Below, piece by piece: positions 1 to 7,772 of a DNA stretch of 40,595 bases. The position numbers and the translations under genes were made by a program. Source of the DNA: Myxococcales bacterium (GTDB lineage Bacteria; Myxococcota_A; Polyangia; Polyangiales; Houyiibacteriaceae); NCBI GenBank assembly GCA_024640845.1, contig JAHEEE010000035.1, forward strand, positions 1 through 40,595, read 5' to 3'. The notes under the pieces are model-generated. The model saw nothing but the letters and a program-made list of their open reading frames with translations. It did not search any database and had not been told where the DNA came from. Numbering within the stretch: the stretch's first letter is position 1; every line of letters begins with the position of its first letter.

Positions 1-671
1 ACATTCGCAGCATCGACAGACAGCTCGCGCGTGGCGAAGCCGCCATCGCCGCGGCCGTTCTGTTGCTCATGATCGCGGTCGCGGCCACACAGGCCGCGCT
101 CCGCAACCTCACCAACCTCGACTTCGACTGGGCCAACCTGGTGCTCGAGCGCATGGAGTGGGCCGATTCTTTCTTGCAGAAGGGCACGCTCTGGCTCGCG
201 TTCTTCGGGGCGTCGCTCTCGACCTACGACGAAAAGCACATCGCCATCGATGTCTTGCCTCGGCTGGCGCCCCCGCGCGGCAAGCAACTTCTGCGCGCCA
301 TCGTGTGCACCTTTTCCGCGGTGACCTGTTTCTACCTAGGACGCGTGTTTTGGCTGTCCGTGCTCAACAATGCGCGCGAGATTCCTCTCGAGTACTCGGT
401 GCTCGGCGCTTCAGATCAGATGATTCACATCTGCGAGGCGCCTCTCCAGATTCTGGCGGAGACTGGTCTCTCACGCCCCAGCATCTTCTGCGCGATTCGA
501 AGCGGCCTCGAAGTATTCGGCGCGCGGATGTCCACGCCGGACGTCGCGCTGCAGCTCATCGTCCCTGCGATGTTCATCTGGATGTCGGTGCGCTTCTTGA
601 GCAGAGCCATCGCTGCAAGCGCGGCCTTCATCAGCAACAAGCTTCCCGCTGCCACTGAAGGGGAGGGCTGA
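1..671 (+). CDS. dctQ: TRAP transporter small permease DctQ (5' partial)
   Basis: Small membrane subunit of a tripartite ATP-independent periplasmic transporter; with DctM it forms the inner-membrane part that takes up organic acids using a sodium or proton gradient. The frame is open from the window edge (first full codon at base 3) and reads an N-terminal amphipathic stretch then a hydrophobic helix, so the true start lies upstream; the internal TTG at 63 is not a likely start. The segment FGASLSTYDEKHIAID matches the DctQ pattern of a helix followed by a charged HIxID turn. Further hydrophobic helices lie at about codons 100-120 and near the C-terminus. The stop is 3 nt before dctM, so the two are co-transcribed. 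The periplasmic DctP should be just outside the window. The substrate cannot be told from this subunit. Confidence 0.85.
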   Translation, partial: IRSIDRQLARGEAAIAAAVLLLMIAVAATQAALRNLTNLDFDWANLVLERMEWADSFLQKGTLWLAFFGASLSTYDEKHIAIDVLPRLAPPRGKQLLRAIVCTFSAVTCFYLGRVFWLSVLNNAREIPLEYSVLGASDQMIHICEAPLQILAETGLSRPSIFCAIRSGLEVFGARMSTPDVALQLIVPAMFIWMSVRFLSRAIAASAAFISNKLPAATEGEG

Positions 672-674
672 GCC

Positions 675-2228
675 ATGGATACGATGTGGATCGTCCTGCT
701 CATCGCGCTTGCCCTCCTCGGGGCTCCGCTCTTCGCGATCTTCGGCGCCGCCGCGATGCTTCTTTTCGGAGCGCTCCCCGACACGAGCATCACCGGCACG
801 GCCAACGATGTCTTCAGCGAGAAGTTCGCCGACTCGCCCTTGCTCGTCACGATTCCGCTGTTCACGTTCGCCGGCTACGTGCTCGCCGAAAGCGGCACAC
901 CTGACCGCCTCGTCAAGATGTCCCGCGCCTGGCTCGGCTGGATGCCAGGCGGCTTGGCGATGGTGTGCCTCGTCGCCTCCGCCTTCTTCACGACCTTCAC
1001 CGGCGGCAGCGGCATCACGATCGTCGCGATCGGCGGTCTTCTTTATCCGGCTCTGATCGCCGATAGGTACAAGGAGAACTTCTCGCTCGGCCTCGTGACG
1101 ACTGGCGGCTCCCTCGGTCTGTTGTTCCCGCCGAGCGTCCCGATGATCATCTACGGGGTCGTTGCCGGGATCATGATCGAGAAGCTGTTCCTGGCAGGTC
1201 TGATCCCAGGCATCATCACGGTCGCGGCGCTCGCGATCTACAGCTCGGCCACCGGCATCAAGAACAAGATGCCGCGGACCAGATTCGATGCGAAGGTCGC
1301 GATGAGGGCTCTCTGGGAGACCAAGTGGGAAGCGTTGCTCCCCGTTGCACTCCTCGGCGGCATGTACAGCGGCCTGCTCCGCATCCACGAGGCGGCGGCT
1401 TTCACGGCCATTTACACGCTCGTCATCGAGGTGTGGATCTACAAGGACGTCAGCTTCCGGGTCGACCTGCCGCGCATCATCCGGGAGTCGATGACCTTGG
1501 TCGGGGCCATCCTGGCCATCCTCGCAACCGCCATTGGCTTCACCGCGTTCCTGATTCAGGCGCGTGTCCCCATGATGATTCTCGAAGCCATGGAGGGCTT
1601 CATCACCTCTCAGGTGGTCTTCCTGATCGCGCTCAACTTCTTCCTCATCGGTGTCGGCATGCTGATGGACATCTTCTCGGCGATCGTCGTCGTGGTGCCG
1701 CTGATCGTGCCCATCGCGCTGAGGTTTGGCGTGGATCCTTACCACCTCGGTATCGTCTTCCTCCTAAACCTCGAGATCGGCTATATGACGCCGCCGGTCG
1801 GCCTCAACCTCTTCATTTCGAGCTTCCGCTTCAACAAACCGATCACACAGCTCTATCGATCGGTGCTTCCGTTCATCGGTTTGCTCGGTCTCGCGTTGAT
1901 CATCGTCACCTACATTCCATCGCTTTCGACCTGGCTTCCGAGCCTGGTCGAGACCAATGCCGTGGATCTCGACCGTGGCGGCGACTCCTACGACGAGCAG
2001 GGCGTAGGCCTCGACCTCGAGGCGCTCGAAGGGGACGAGGACACGCTCGACCTCGATTCGCTCGAGGGCGACGACGAAGAGCTCGACCTCGATGCATTGG
2101 AAGGCGATGACGAAGAGCTCGACCTCGATGCATTGGAAGGCGATGACGAAGAGCTCGACCTCGATGCATTGGAAGGCGACGACGAAGAGCCCGACCTCGA
2201 TGCGTTGGAAGGCACGCCCGAGGAGTAG
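675..2228 (+). CDS. dctM: TRAP transporter large permease DctM with acidic repeat tail
   Basis: Large permease subunit of the TRAP transporter, about 12 membrane helices, carrying the substrate and ion pathway. Family features seen: GGSGITIVAIGG (about 110-121), a GGSLGLLFPPSVPMI-type re-entrant segment (about 144-158) and a second PPVGLNLF segment (about 373-380). The membrane domain ends near residue 425, the normal family length. Residues 426-517 are an extra, very acidic tail made of 12-residue units of the type LDLDALEGDDEE, which is not part of the TRAP fold. ATG at 675 follows dctQ by 3 nt. The tail follows the last helix and its side of the membrane is uncertain. It may bind cations or a partner protein, but no function is known to me. 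The permease call is firm. Confidence 0.92.
   Translation: MDTMWIVLLIALALLGAPLFAIFGAAAMLLFGALPDTSITGTANDVFSEKFADSPLLVTIPLFTFAGYVLAESGTPDRLVKMSRAWLGWMPGGLAMVCLVASAFFTTFTGGSGITIVAIGGLLYPALIADRYKENFSLGLVTTGGSLGLLFPPSVPMIIYGVVAGIMIEKLFLAGLIPGIITVAALAIYSSATGIKNKMPRTRFDAKVAMRALWETKWEALLPVALLGGMYSGLLRIHEAAAFTAIYTLVIEVWIYKDVSFRVDLPRIIRESMTLVGAILAILATAIGFTAFLIQARVPMMILEAMEGFITSQVVFLIALNFFLIGVGMLMDIFSAIVVVVPLIVPIALRFGVDPYHLGIVFLLNLEIGYMTPPVGLNLFISSFRFNKPITQLYRSVLPFIGLLGLALIIVTYIPSLSTWLPSLVETNAVDLDRGGDSYDEQGVGLDLEALEGDEDTLDLDSLEGDDEELDLDALEGDDEELDLDALEGDDEELDLDALEGDDEEPDLDALEGTPEE
2010..2225 (+). repeat. Six in-frame 36-bp tandem repeats in the 3' end of dctM
   Basis: Six contiguous 36-bp units run at 2010, 2046, 2082, 2118, 2154 and 2190, each encoding a variant of LDLDALEGDDEE, and end exactly at the stop codon. 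The central copies (2082, 2118, 2154) are nearly identical at DNA level, including the same synonymous codons, while the outer copies have diverged. That indicates recent copy-number expansion by slippage or unequal crossover. It is coding, uninterrupted by spacers, and therefore not a CRISPR array. Confidence 0.95.
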
Positions 2229-2229
2229 C

Positions 2230-2252
2230 GCCGCAAGAGCTGCTCTCGCGGC
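2230..2252. terminator. Hairpin between convergent dctM and hydrolase genes
   Basis: An inverted repeat of 11 bp with one mismatch (GCCGCAAGAGC / GCTCTCGCGGC) fills the space between the two convergent stop codons exactly. It has no T-run on either strand, so it is a possible bidirectional or Rho-assisted terminator rather than a classical intrinsic one. Confidence 0.5.
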
Positions 2253-3515
2253 TCAGGCCGCGCGCGCAGGCAGGAGCTCGATGAGCGGGCCGTGCCGGAG
2301 CGTGTGCCGGATCCCGCGGTAAAGTCCCAGGGACTCGTAGATCGCCGCGGTGATCATGACGGTCCGCATCTGGCCCGCGAACGAGAGCGGGAATCCGTTG
2401 TGCGCGTGTGCGGCTGCGAGCTCGAGCTCCGGGTTCGCCCAGCCGCCTGCGCCGCCCAAGCCGAAGTGACCGAACGCGCGCGGCACATCCATCAAGAGCG
2501 CATCGGCACGGTGGTACCCCAAACGCCAGTGGAGCGGATAGACCACGACCTTGTCGCGCCGCTTCATCTGAACCTCGGTCGCTCGCCGAAGGGTATCTTC
2601 GCGGACGAGGCGCACGCCGTCGAGCTCGCCCCCGAGCGACAAGGCCGCATACATCTTCCCGAGCGAGCGTGACGTGCAGACCCCGTTCATCGCGGGGAGG
2701 CATGCTTTCCAAAACGAAGGGTGCGTAAAAAGCTCCTTCATGTGCTTGGGCGTGAGCCCTCGGCGAACGAGGCTCCGTATCGGGCCGCGCGGCAACCAGC
2801 TCGGTGCGGCGTAGTCGTCAGGCAATGGAGCGGCGTCCTGTCGCCGAAGCGGCGGGAGTCCGACGAGGTCCGCGAGGCGATCCATCTGGCCGTCCGCCTC
2901 GCCGATCCGAAGCCCATCGAGACCGAGCGGCTCGACGATGCGCTCCTGAATGAAATCCGGAAAGCGCTGTCCAGACACCCGGTGCACGAGCTCGCCCACC
3001 AGCCAGCCAAACGTGACCGCATGATAGCCATTTGCCGTGCCCGGGTGGAAGTCGGGCTCGGTCTCGGCGAGCCGTCCGACGATCAAATCCCAATCGAGGA
3101 TGTCGGTGAGCTGGTCGACCAGGGGGACGGTCTTGTGAAGGCCCGCTTGATGAGCGAGCACCTGGCGGACGGTGATATTTTCTTTTCCATTGCAGCCGAA
3201 TTCGGGCCAGTAGCGCGCGACCGGTGCGTCGTAGTCGAGCAGGCCGTCGGACGCGAGCATGTGAATCGCCGTTGCGGCCACACCTTTCGTGCCCGAGAAG
3301 CAAATCGACATGGTGTCGCGCTCCCACGGGGTGCCGTCGCGACGCGCGCTTCCCGCCCAGATATCCACGACGCACTTGCCGTGGAGGTACACTGTCGCTG
3401 CGCCGCCTCCGCCAAAGGTCACGACCTGCTTGCGCAGCACGTCGGCGACTGGCTCGAAGCGAGGTTCGTAGTCGCCGTGAATGATGACGTCGTTCGTGGT
3501 CAAAGCGTCGTTCAA
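2253..3515 (-). CDS. Serine hydrolase, class C beta-lactamase/esterase (EstB-like) family
   Basis: Predicted serine hydrolase of the beta-lactamase-related fold (esterases, carboxypeptidases, 6-aminohexanoate-dimer hydrolase relatives). Seen: the SxxK nucleophile motif as FSGTKG, a tyrosine motif region GYHAVTFGWL, a QAGL segment after VRQVLAH, and a C-terminal HFGLGGAGG in the place of the KTG/HxG box. No clear signal peptide is visible. I chose the TTG at 3515 because GAGGG lies 8 nt upstream and it gives 420 residues, usual for the family; the frame stays open to a TTG at 3641, which would add 42 residues of low-complexity N-terminus. It is convergent with dctM and lies downstream of the Rnf-region operon on the same strand, with its own probable promoter. 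The substrate is unknown. Confidence 0.85.
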   Translation of the reverse strand: MNDALTTNDVIIHGDYEPRFEPVADVLRKQVVTFGGGGAATVYLHGKCVVDIWAGSARRDGTPWERDTMSICFSGTKGVAATAIHMLASDGLLDYDAPVARYWPEFGCNGKENITVRQVLAHQAGLHKTVPLVDQLTDILDWDLIVGRLAETEPDFHPGTANGYHAVTFGWLVGELVHRVSGQRFPDFIQERIVEPLGLDGLRIGEADGQMDRLADLVGLPPLRRQDAAPLPDDYAAPSWLPRGPIRSLVRRGLTPKHMKELFTHPSFWKACLPAMNGVCTSRSLGKMYAALSLGGELDGVRLVREDTLRRATEVQMKRRDKVVVYPLHWRLGYHRADALLMDVPRAFGHFGLGGAGGWANPELELAAAHAHNGFPLSFAGQMRTVMITAAIYESLGLYRGIRHTLRHGPLIELLPARAA

Positions 3516-3676
3516 GAAAGCAACCCTCGCGTGGTCTGACAAGAAAACGGCGAAACCACTGCCGCCGTCTTGCAGACAGGTTGGGGCCGAAAATGCGGCG
3601 CGCAAACGAGCTCGCAACGGGTTTTGCGATCGAATTTGCAACTCCGCGGACTCGCAGCGAAATCAACTTGTCATCG

Positions 3677-3696
3677 CGTAAAGCAAACGCTTTACG
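3677..3696. promoter_or_regulatory. Perfect palindrome CGTAAAGC-N4-GCTTTACG, putative operator
   Basis: An 8-bp perfect inverted repeat with a 4-nt spacer lies in the 5' region of the hydrolase gene. It sits just downstream of a possible -10 box and would overlap the transcription start, as expected for a repressor site (TetR-type palindromes have such a form). No T-run follows it on the minus strand, so a terminator for the upstream operon is less likely but not excluded. Confidence 0.45.
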
Positions 3697-3704
3697 GGAT
3701 GTAT

Positions 3705-3710
3705 ATTATC
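3705..3710 (-). promoter_or_regulatory. Possible -10 box (GATAAT) for the serine hydrolase
   Basis: Minus-strand GATAAT lies in the only AT-rich patch between the reductase stop and the hydrolase, 8 nt upstream of the palindrome. No good -35 is visible at 16-18 nt spacing, so the call is tentative. Confidence 0.3.
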
Positions 3711-3726
3711 CCAGGAACGCGGCTGC

Positions 3727-4608
3727 TCAGTAGAGGACCTCGACCCAGCGGCGTCCTGCGATCAGCTCGGCCTTGCGACGCTCCCACTTCTCGTCGGAGC
3801 CGGCAATCTCGCGAAACGCTTTGTCGAGCTCGGCGCGCATCTTCTCGAGGCCGGCGACGTACACGTAGGTGTGAGGCTGTTGTAGAAGCGCCCATAGCTT
3901 CTCACCACGCTGCGCGAGCGCTCCTTCCCAGTCGATGGGCGCCGCCCAAGCCGGTCGGGGGCTGAGCGCCTTGAACGCTTCGAAGGTCTCGTCGTCGTAG
4001 TACTGGGCAAAGTCGTCGTTTTTGTCGTTCATGTAGAGAAGCTCGAGGCCGCTCCTCGCGCCGTAGAAGAGCGTGATGGTGCCCTTCCACTCGGGGACGT
4101 TCCGGTAGAGGTGCTTCACGAACGCGCGGAACGGCGCGATGCCCGTGCTGGTGCCGATCAGGATGAGGTTGGCATCCATCTCTTCGGGAACCTCGAAGGC
4201 AAGGCCGTAGGGACCCGACATCGTAATTCGGTCGCCAGGGGTCAAGTTGCAGAGGTAGTTGCTGGCCACGCCCGGGTACTCTTCGCCGCTGTATTTGTCG
4301 ATGTAGCTGGTTCGGCGCACGACGATCTTGATCCGCGGAAGCCCTGCGGCTCCTCGCTCGGGGAGGTCGGCCACGCTGTAGAGCCGAAAGTGGTGCTTCT
4401 GACCGAAATCCGCGTTGCCCGGAGCGAGCACACCGACGCTCTGACCGAGCTGGAACTCGAAGTCCGGCTTCTGAACATCGAGTGTGAGCTCGCGGACCTC
4501 GATGCCAGACTCTTCGCTCGTGATCCGTTCGCTGGACACCACGGTGGCCTGGAACGGCTGCTCGGTATCGTAGTCTTCGAGATGGGTGACCGTGCTCGTA
4601 CTGTTCAT
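3727..4608 (-). CDS. Plant-type ferredoxin/flavodoxin-NADP(+) reductase
   Basis: FAD enzyme that moves electrons between reduced ferredoxin (or flavodoxin) and NADP(H). Seen: the FAD-binding RLYS motif (75-78), the NADP-binding motif GTSTGIAPFR (152-161), an FYGAR segment, and a C-terminal WVEVLY ending in an aromatic residue, the hallmark of plant-type FNR whose terminal Tyr stacks on the flavin. Length 293 residues fits a soluble FNR. The ATG at 4608 has AGGAGGAG upstream and overlaps the stop of the preceding small Cys-rich gene by 4 nt. It is the last gene of the Kor/PFOR/Rnf operon, so it probably draws NADPH from the ferredoxin pool reduced by those enzymes. The direction in vivo is inference. 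Confidence 0.92.
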   Translation of the reverse strand: MNSTSTVTHLEDYDTEQPFQATVVSSERITSEESGIEVRELTLDVQKPDFEFQLGQSVGVLAPGNADFGQKHHFRLYSVADLPERGAAGLPRIKIVVRRTSYIDKYSGEEYPGVASNYLCNLTPGDRITMSGPYGLAFEVPEEMDANLILIGTSTGIAPFRAFVKHLYRNVPEWKGTITLFYGARSGLELLYMNDKNDDFAQYYDDETFEAFKALSPRPAWAAPIDWEGALAQRGEKLWALLQQPHTYVYVAGLEKMRAELDKAFREIAGSDEKWERRKAELIAGRRWVEVLY

Positions 4609-4820
4609 CGCTTCTCCTCCTGAGCCTCACATGCTCCGCTTTGCCGCCCACGGCTGCACTGCCCGGGATTGCTACAACCGTGGCAGCCCGAGCGCCCTGC
4701 AAGTGCATCGGGGTCATCCCCCGCTTCGGGGAACGCACTCCGCCACGCGCGCTGCACGCCAAGCCACGCTGCGGATAGCAGCACGAACGCCCCGACGCCG
4801 ATGATGTAGTGATGCAGCAT
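4605..4820 (-). CDS. Small membrane-anchored Cys-rich protein in the rnf operon (NqrM-like layout)
   Basis: A 71-residue protein with one N-terminal membrane helix (about residues 4-22) and a short cytosolic-type tail carrying four cysteines in the form CxxC-x5-C-x8-C, within GCHGCSNPGQCS and SGAC. ATG at 4820 has AGGAGG upstream inside the end of rnfA; its stop overlaps the reductase start (ATGA). The layout of one helix plus a four-Cys cluster, and its place in the operon, resemble NqrM (DUF539), the maturation factor that supplies iron to the intramembrane cysteine site of Na+-NQR. Rnf has the homologous site between RnfA and RnfE. The functional match is inference from layout and position, not from alignment; a FeoB-associated Cys-rich small protein or DUF6587-type protein is the main alternative. 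Confidence 0.75.
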   Translation of the reverse strand: MLHHYIIGVGAFVLLSAAWLGVQRAWRSAFPEAGDDPDALAGRSGCHGCSNPGQCSRGRQSGACEAQEEKR

Positions 4821-4825
4821 TGGAT

Positions 4826-5407
4826 CTAGCCTCCTAGGCCCCCGAAGCCCATGAAACTGACCGAGAGCAGTCCGGCCAGCATGAGGGCCAACGCGGTTCC
4901 CCTCGTCACTTCGGGCACCTCCGCGAGCTCGAGCTTCTCGCGGAGGCCCGCGATGAGCACGAGGGCCAGAGTGAATCCCGCTCCCGCGCCGAGCGCGTAG
5001 ACGATGCACTGGAGAAAACCGTAGCCCTTGTTGGTCTGAAAAAGCGCCAACCCGAGGATCGCGCAATTGGTCGTGATGAGCGGGAGGAAGATGCCGAGCG
5101 CCCGGAAGAGCGCGGGGCTGAACTTCTTGATGAACATCTCGACGAGCTGCACCGTGGACGCGATGACCGCGATGAACGAGATGAGCTTGAGATAGGGCGC
5201 GTCGATCGCCACGAGTAAGAGCTGAATCCCAAACGCACAGATCGAGCTCACAAACATGACGAAGGTCACGGCGCCTCCCATGCGGGCTGCCGTGTCGAGC
5301 TTCGATGAGACGCCGAGAAACGGACAGATGCCGAGGAAGTACGCCAGGACGAAGTTGTTCACGAGCGAGGCGTTGATGAAGATCGACCAAAGGGGCTCTT
5401 GGTTCAT
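4826..5407 (-). CDS. rnfA: Rnf electron transport complex subunit RnfA
   Basis: Integral membrane subunit of the ion-pumping Rnf complex (ferredoxin:NAD+ oxidoreductase). 193 residues with about six helices. Two conserved half-helix cysteines are present, in GICPFLG (near residue 29) and TTNCAILG (near residue 112); with the matching pair in RnfE they hold the intramembrane [2Fe-2S] centre known from Rnf structures. ATG at 5407 overlaps the rnfE stop by 4 nt (ATGA), giving translational coupling. It is followed after 5 nt by the small Cys-rich gene. Paralogous to RnfE and to NqrE. Confidence 0.96.
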   Translation of the reverse strand: MNQEPLWSIFINASLVNNFVLAYFLGICPFLGVSSKLDTAARMGGAVTFVMFVSSICAFGIQLLLVAIDAPYLKLISFIAVIASTVQLVEMFIKKFSPALFRALGIFLPLITTNCAILGLALFQTNKGYGFLQCIVYALGAGAGFTLALVLIAGLREKLELAEVPEVTRGTALALMLAGLLSVSFMGFGGLGG

Positions 5408-6060
5408 TGGGCCGCCTCCCCCGCGAGCGTCAGCGCGGCTGACTGTTCTTTCTTGGCTTTGCGCTGTTTCATCCAGTTGAAGAGCAGCAACCAGCCGGCA
5501 AGCGTGAAGAAACCGCCGCTCGGCAGGACCATCACGACCCAATCCTGAAAGGAATCGTGGAACAACTCGACGCCAAAGAGCGAGCCTGAGCCCAAGATCT
5601 CTCGCACCGCGCCGAGGCAGAGGAGGGCGAAGGCAAAGCCGATTCCCATCCCTAGGCCGTCCATCGTGGAGCGCACCACGGTGTTCTTGGACGCGAAAGC
5701 TTCCGCGCGACCGAGGATCAAGCAGTTGACCACGATCAGCGAAATGAACGCGCCGAGCGCCTTGTAGAGATCGAGGCTGATGGCCTGGATCACGTAGTCG
5801 ACCACGGTGACGAACGTTGCGATCACCAGAATGTAGGTCGCGATGCGAACCTCTTTGGGGATGAAGCTCCGGAGCAACGACACCACGATGTTGGACATGA
5901 TCAGCACGAAGGCGGTCGCCAAACCCATCGCGAGCGCGTTGATCGCGGTGTTCGACACGGCCAGGACTGGACACATTCCGAGCACCTGGACGAACACCGG
6001 GTTCTCTTTCCACAAACCCTTGATGAACTCGTCGGTGGTTGTCTTGGTCGAGGTCGCCAT
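5404..6060 (-). CDS. rnfE: Rnf electron transport complex subunit RnfE
   Basis: Membrane subunit paired with RnfA in the core of the Rnf complex. 218 residues with about six helices. The two family cysteines are seen in GMCPVLAVS (near residue 29) and VVNCLILGR (near residue 111), the RnfE half of the intramembrane iron-sulfur site. The C-terminus is a lysine-rich extension (MKQRKAKKEQ) expected in the cytoplasm. The ATG at 6060 starts 3 nt after the rnfG stop, and the stop overlaps rnfA. Homologous to NqrD. Confidence 0.96.
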   Translation of the reverse strand: MATSTKTTTDEFIKGLWKENPVFVQVLGMCPVLAVSNTAINALAMGLATAFVLIMSNIVVSLLRSFIPKEVRIATYILVIATFVTVVDYVIQAISLDLYKALGAFISLIVVNCLILGRAEAFASKNTVVRSTMDGLGMGIGFAFALLCLGAVREILGSGSLFGVELFHDSFQDWVVMVLPSGGFFTLAGWLLLFNWMKQRKAKKEQSAALTLAGEAAQ

Positions 6061-6063
6061 GCG

Positions 6064-6750
6064 CTACTCCTGCCCTTCGAAATCGGCACGCTTGGCATGC
6101 ATACGCGGAACCCAGAACTCGGCGCTCTGATCGAGGATGTTGGCGATGGCCTTCGACGAGATCGTCGCTCCGGTGATCCCATCCACCTGCCAAGGATGGG
6201 TCTTCTCGCCGTGCTTGACCGGTACGATCGCGTTCGCGAGCGTCGTCTGGTCGTCGGTCAACGATACGTCGAGGCGCTTGAAGTTTTCGAGAAAGTCGGG
6301 ATCGGTCTCGATCCTATCGCCAAGGCCTGGGGTCTCTTTGCTTTCGAGTACCCGAATCCCGACGATGGCGTCGTTCTCGAACGAATACCCGTAGATCAGC
6401 CGAATGACGTCCTGATACCCCATGCCATGGGCTTCCACGGCGATGCCCACCAGCGCGTGTTCGTCGTCGTAGCCCGCGTAGACCAGCTGCTCCCCCGCGT
6501 CCTTGCCCTCGGACACCTGAAAACCGTCGGGCTCCTGTAGGCGATAGGTCGTGCTGGTGACAGCTCCGGGAAGAACGTCGAAGATCGCCGCCTGAAGCGC
6601 CTCGGCCTTGTTCCGCTCGATCACGGGCAACGTCACCTGGTACACGCTGACGATGAGAAGCCCGCAGCATACGCCTATCCCGACCATGGCGCGGTACATG
6701 TGCCATGTGCTCGTCGGCGGCGCGCCTGCGCTGAGCTCGGCGTTGCTCAC
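6064..6750 (-). CDS. rnfG: Rnf electron transport complex subunit RnfG (covalent FMN)
   Basis: Single-helix subunit whose periplasmic domain carries covalently bound FMN and relays electrons in Rnf. 228 residues: N-terminal cytosolic tail, membrane helix at about 23-40, then the FMN_bind domain. The flavinylation motif reads GITGATISS (about 191-199), with Thr196 as the expected phosphoester site. Start chosen as GTG at 6750 because it overlaps the rnfD stop by 4 nt, the same coupling as in neighbouring pairs; an upstream GTG/ATG in frame would run deep into rnfD. No separate flavin transferase (ApbE) gene is visible in the window, so it must be supplied elsewhere. Confidence 0.95.
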   Translation of the reverse strand: MSNAELSAGAPPTSTWHMYRAMVGIGVCCGLLIVSVYQVTLPVIERNKAEALQAAIFDVLPGAVTSTTYRLQEPDGFQVSEGKDAGEQLVYAGYDDEHALVGIAVEAHGMGYQDVIRLIYGYSFENDAIVGIRVLESKETPGLGDRIETDPDFLENFKRLDVSLTDDQTTLANAIVPVKHGEKTHPWQVDGITGATISSKAIANILDQSAEFWVPRMHAKRADFEGQE

Positions 6751-7772
6751 GTCGATGCCTCCTTGCTCCTCGTCCCGTACACGGTCGGCCGGAACCATCG
6801 ATCGAGCTGAGGCGTGACCGCGTTGCCCAAGAGGATGGCGTACATCACGCCTTCGGGCAGGCCGCCCCAGATGCGAATCACTACCGTCACGACGCCGATG
6901 AGCGCACCGTAGACGTAGCAGCCGCGCGCGGTCATCGGGGAGCCCACCATATCGGTCGCCATGAACATGGCGCCAAGCATCAATCCTCCGGACAAAAGCA
7001 TGAAGGCTGGGGATGCGTAACTCGACGGGTCGGCGAGATGGAGAGCGCCGCTCAGCGCGATCACCGCGCCGAAGATCGCGACCGGAATGCGCCAGTTCAT
7101 CATGTTACGGGCGACGAGATAAATGCCGCCAAGCAAAATGAGCACGCTCGACGTTTCACCAGCGGACCCGCTGATGAAGCCCAATGCCAAGTCGACCGTT
7201 GCCGTCGTTTCGCCGCCAAACTTCCACGCAGCCAGAGGTGTCGCCGCTGTGATCGCATCGACCGTCGGCTGGGTGAACGGCAGGGTGAGGGTAGACGATG
7301 GGAGTGAAGAGAACCGATCCGGGCCGAACCCCGGGATCCAGGTGGTCATCGCGACGGGAAACGCCGCCTGGAGCACGGCTCGTCCCACCAGCGCCGGGTT
7401 GAACGTGTTGTATCCGAGCCCCCCGAACAACGCCTTGCCCATCGCCACGGAGATGACGCCCCCGACCGCAACCATCCACAGCGGCAGCGCCGGTGGCAGC
7501 ACCAGGCCGTACAGAAGGCCAGTGATCGTGACCGACCAATCCCCGATGGTGGTCGGTTTGCCCGACGCGCGGCAGATGAGGTGCTCGGTGAGCACGCAGG
7601 ACGCGAGCGCAACGGAGAGGGTCAGCAAGCCAGCGAGGCCAAACGCGAACACTGCGAACGCCGTCGTCGGAAGCAGCGCGAGCACGACGTTGAACATGAT
7701 CGTGTCGACGCTGTTGCCACTCAGAATGTGCGGCGACGTGCGAATCTCGAGTGTCTTGCCCGACGCCGGCAT
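6747..7772 (-). CDS. rnfD: Rnf electron transport complex subunit RnfD (covalent FMN)
   Basis: Polytopic subunit of Rnf homologous to NqrB, believed to carry the ion pathway. 341 residues, about ten helices. The covalent FMN motif is DAITAATPL (172-180), with Thr178 the expected attachment site; the C-terminal FMATDMVGSP segment is also typical. Start ATG at 7772 overlaps the rnfC stop by 1 nt (TAATG), and the stop overlaps rnfG. The N-terminal HILSG segment preceding the first helix fits the family start. Confidence 0.96.
   Translation of the reverse strand: MPASGKTLEIRTSPHILSGNSVDTIMFNVVLALLPTTAFAVFAFGLAGLLTLSVALASCVLTEHLICRASGKPTTIGDWSVTITGLLYGLVLPPALPLWMVAVGGVISVAMGKALFGGLGYNTFNPALVGRAVLQAAFPVAMTTWIPGFGPDRFSSLPSSTLTLPFTQPTVDAITAATPLAAWKFGGETTATVDLALGFISGSAGETSSVLILLGGIYLVARNMMNWRIPVAIFGAVIALSGALHLADPSSYASPAFMLLSGGLMLGAMFMATDMVGSPMTARGCYVYGALIGVVTVVIRIWGGLPEGVMYAILLGNAVTPQLDRWFRPTVYGTRSKEAST

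Noticed and set aside
471-1745. Long minus-strand open frame (424 codons) opposite dctM
   Set aside because: Very Arg/Asp/Glu/His-rich text with no domain, fully antisense to a clear dctM; a GC-driven shadow.
2010-2225. Possible CRISPR array (36-bp repeats)
   Set aside because: Units are contiguous without spacers, in frame and translated at the end of dctM.
3516-3641. Upstream TTG extension of the serine hydrolase
   Set aside because: Adds 42 residues of Arg/Ala/Ser-rich text without a signal peptide; the TTG at 3515 has the better ribosome site.
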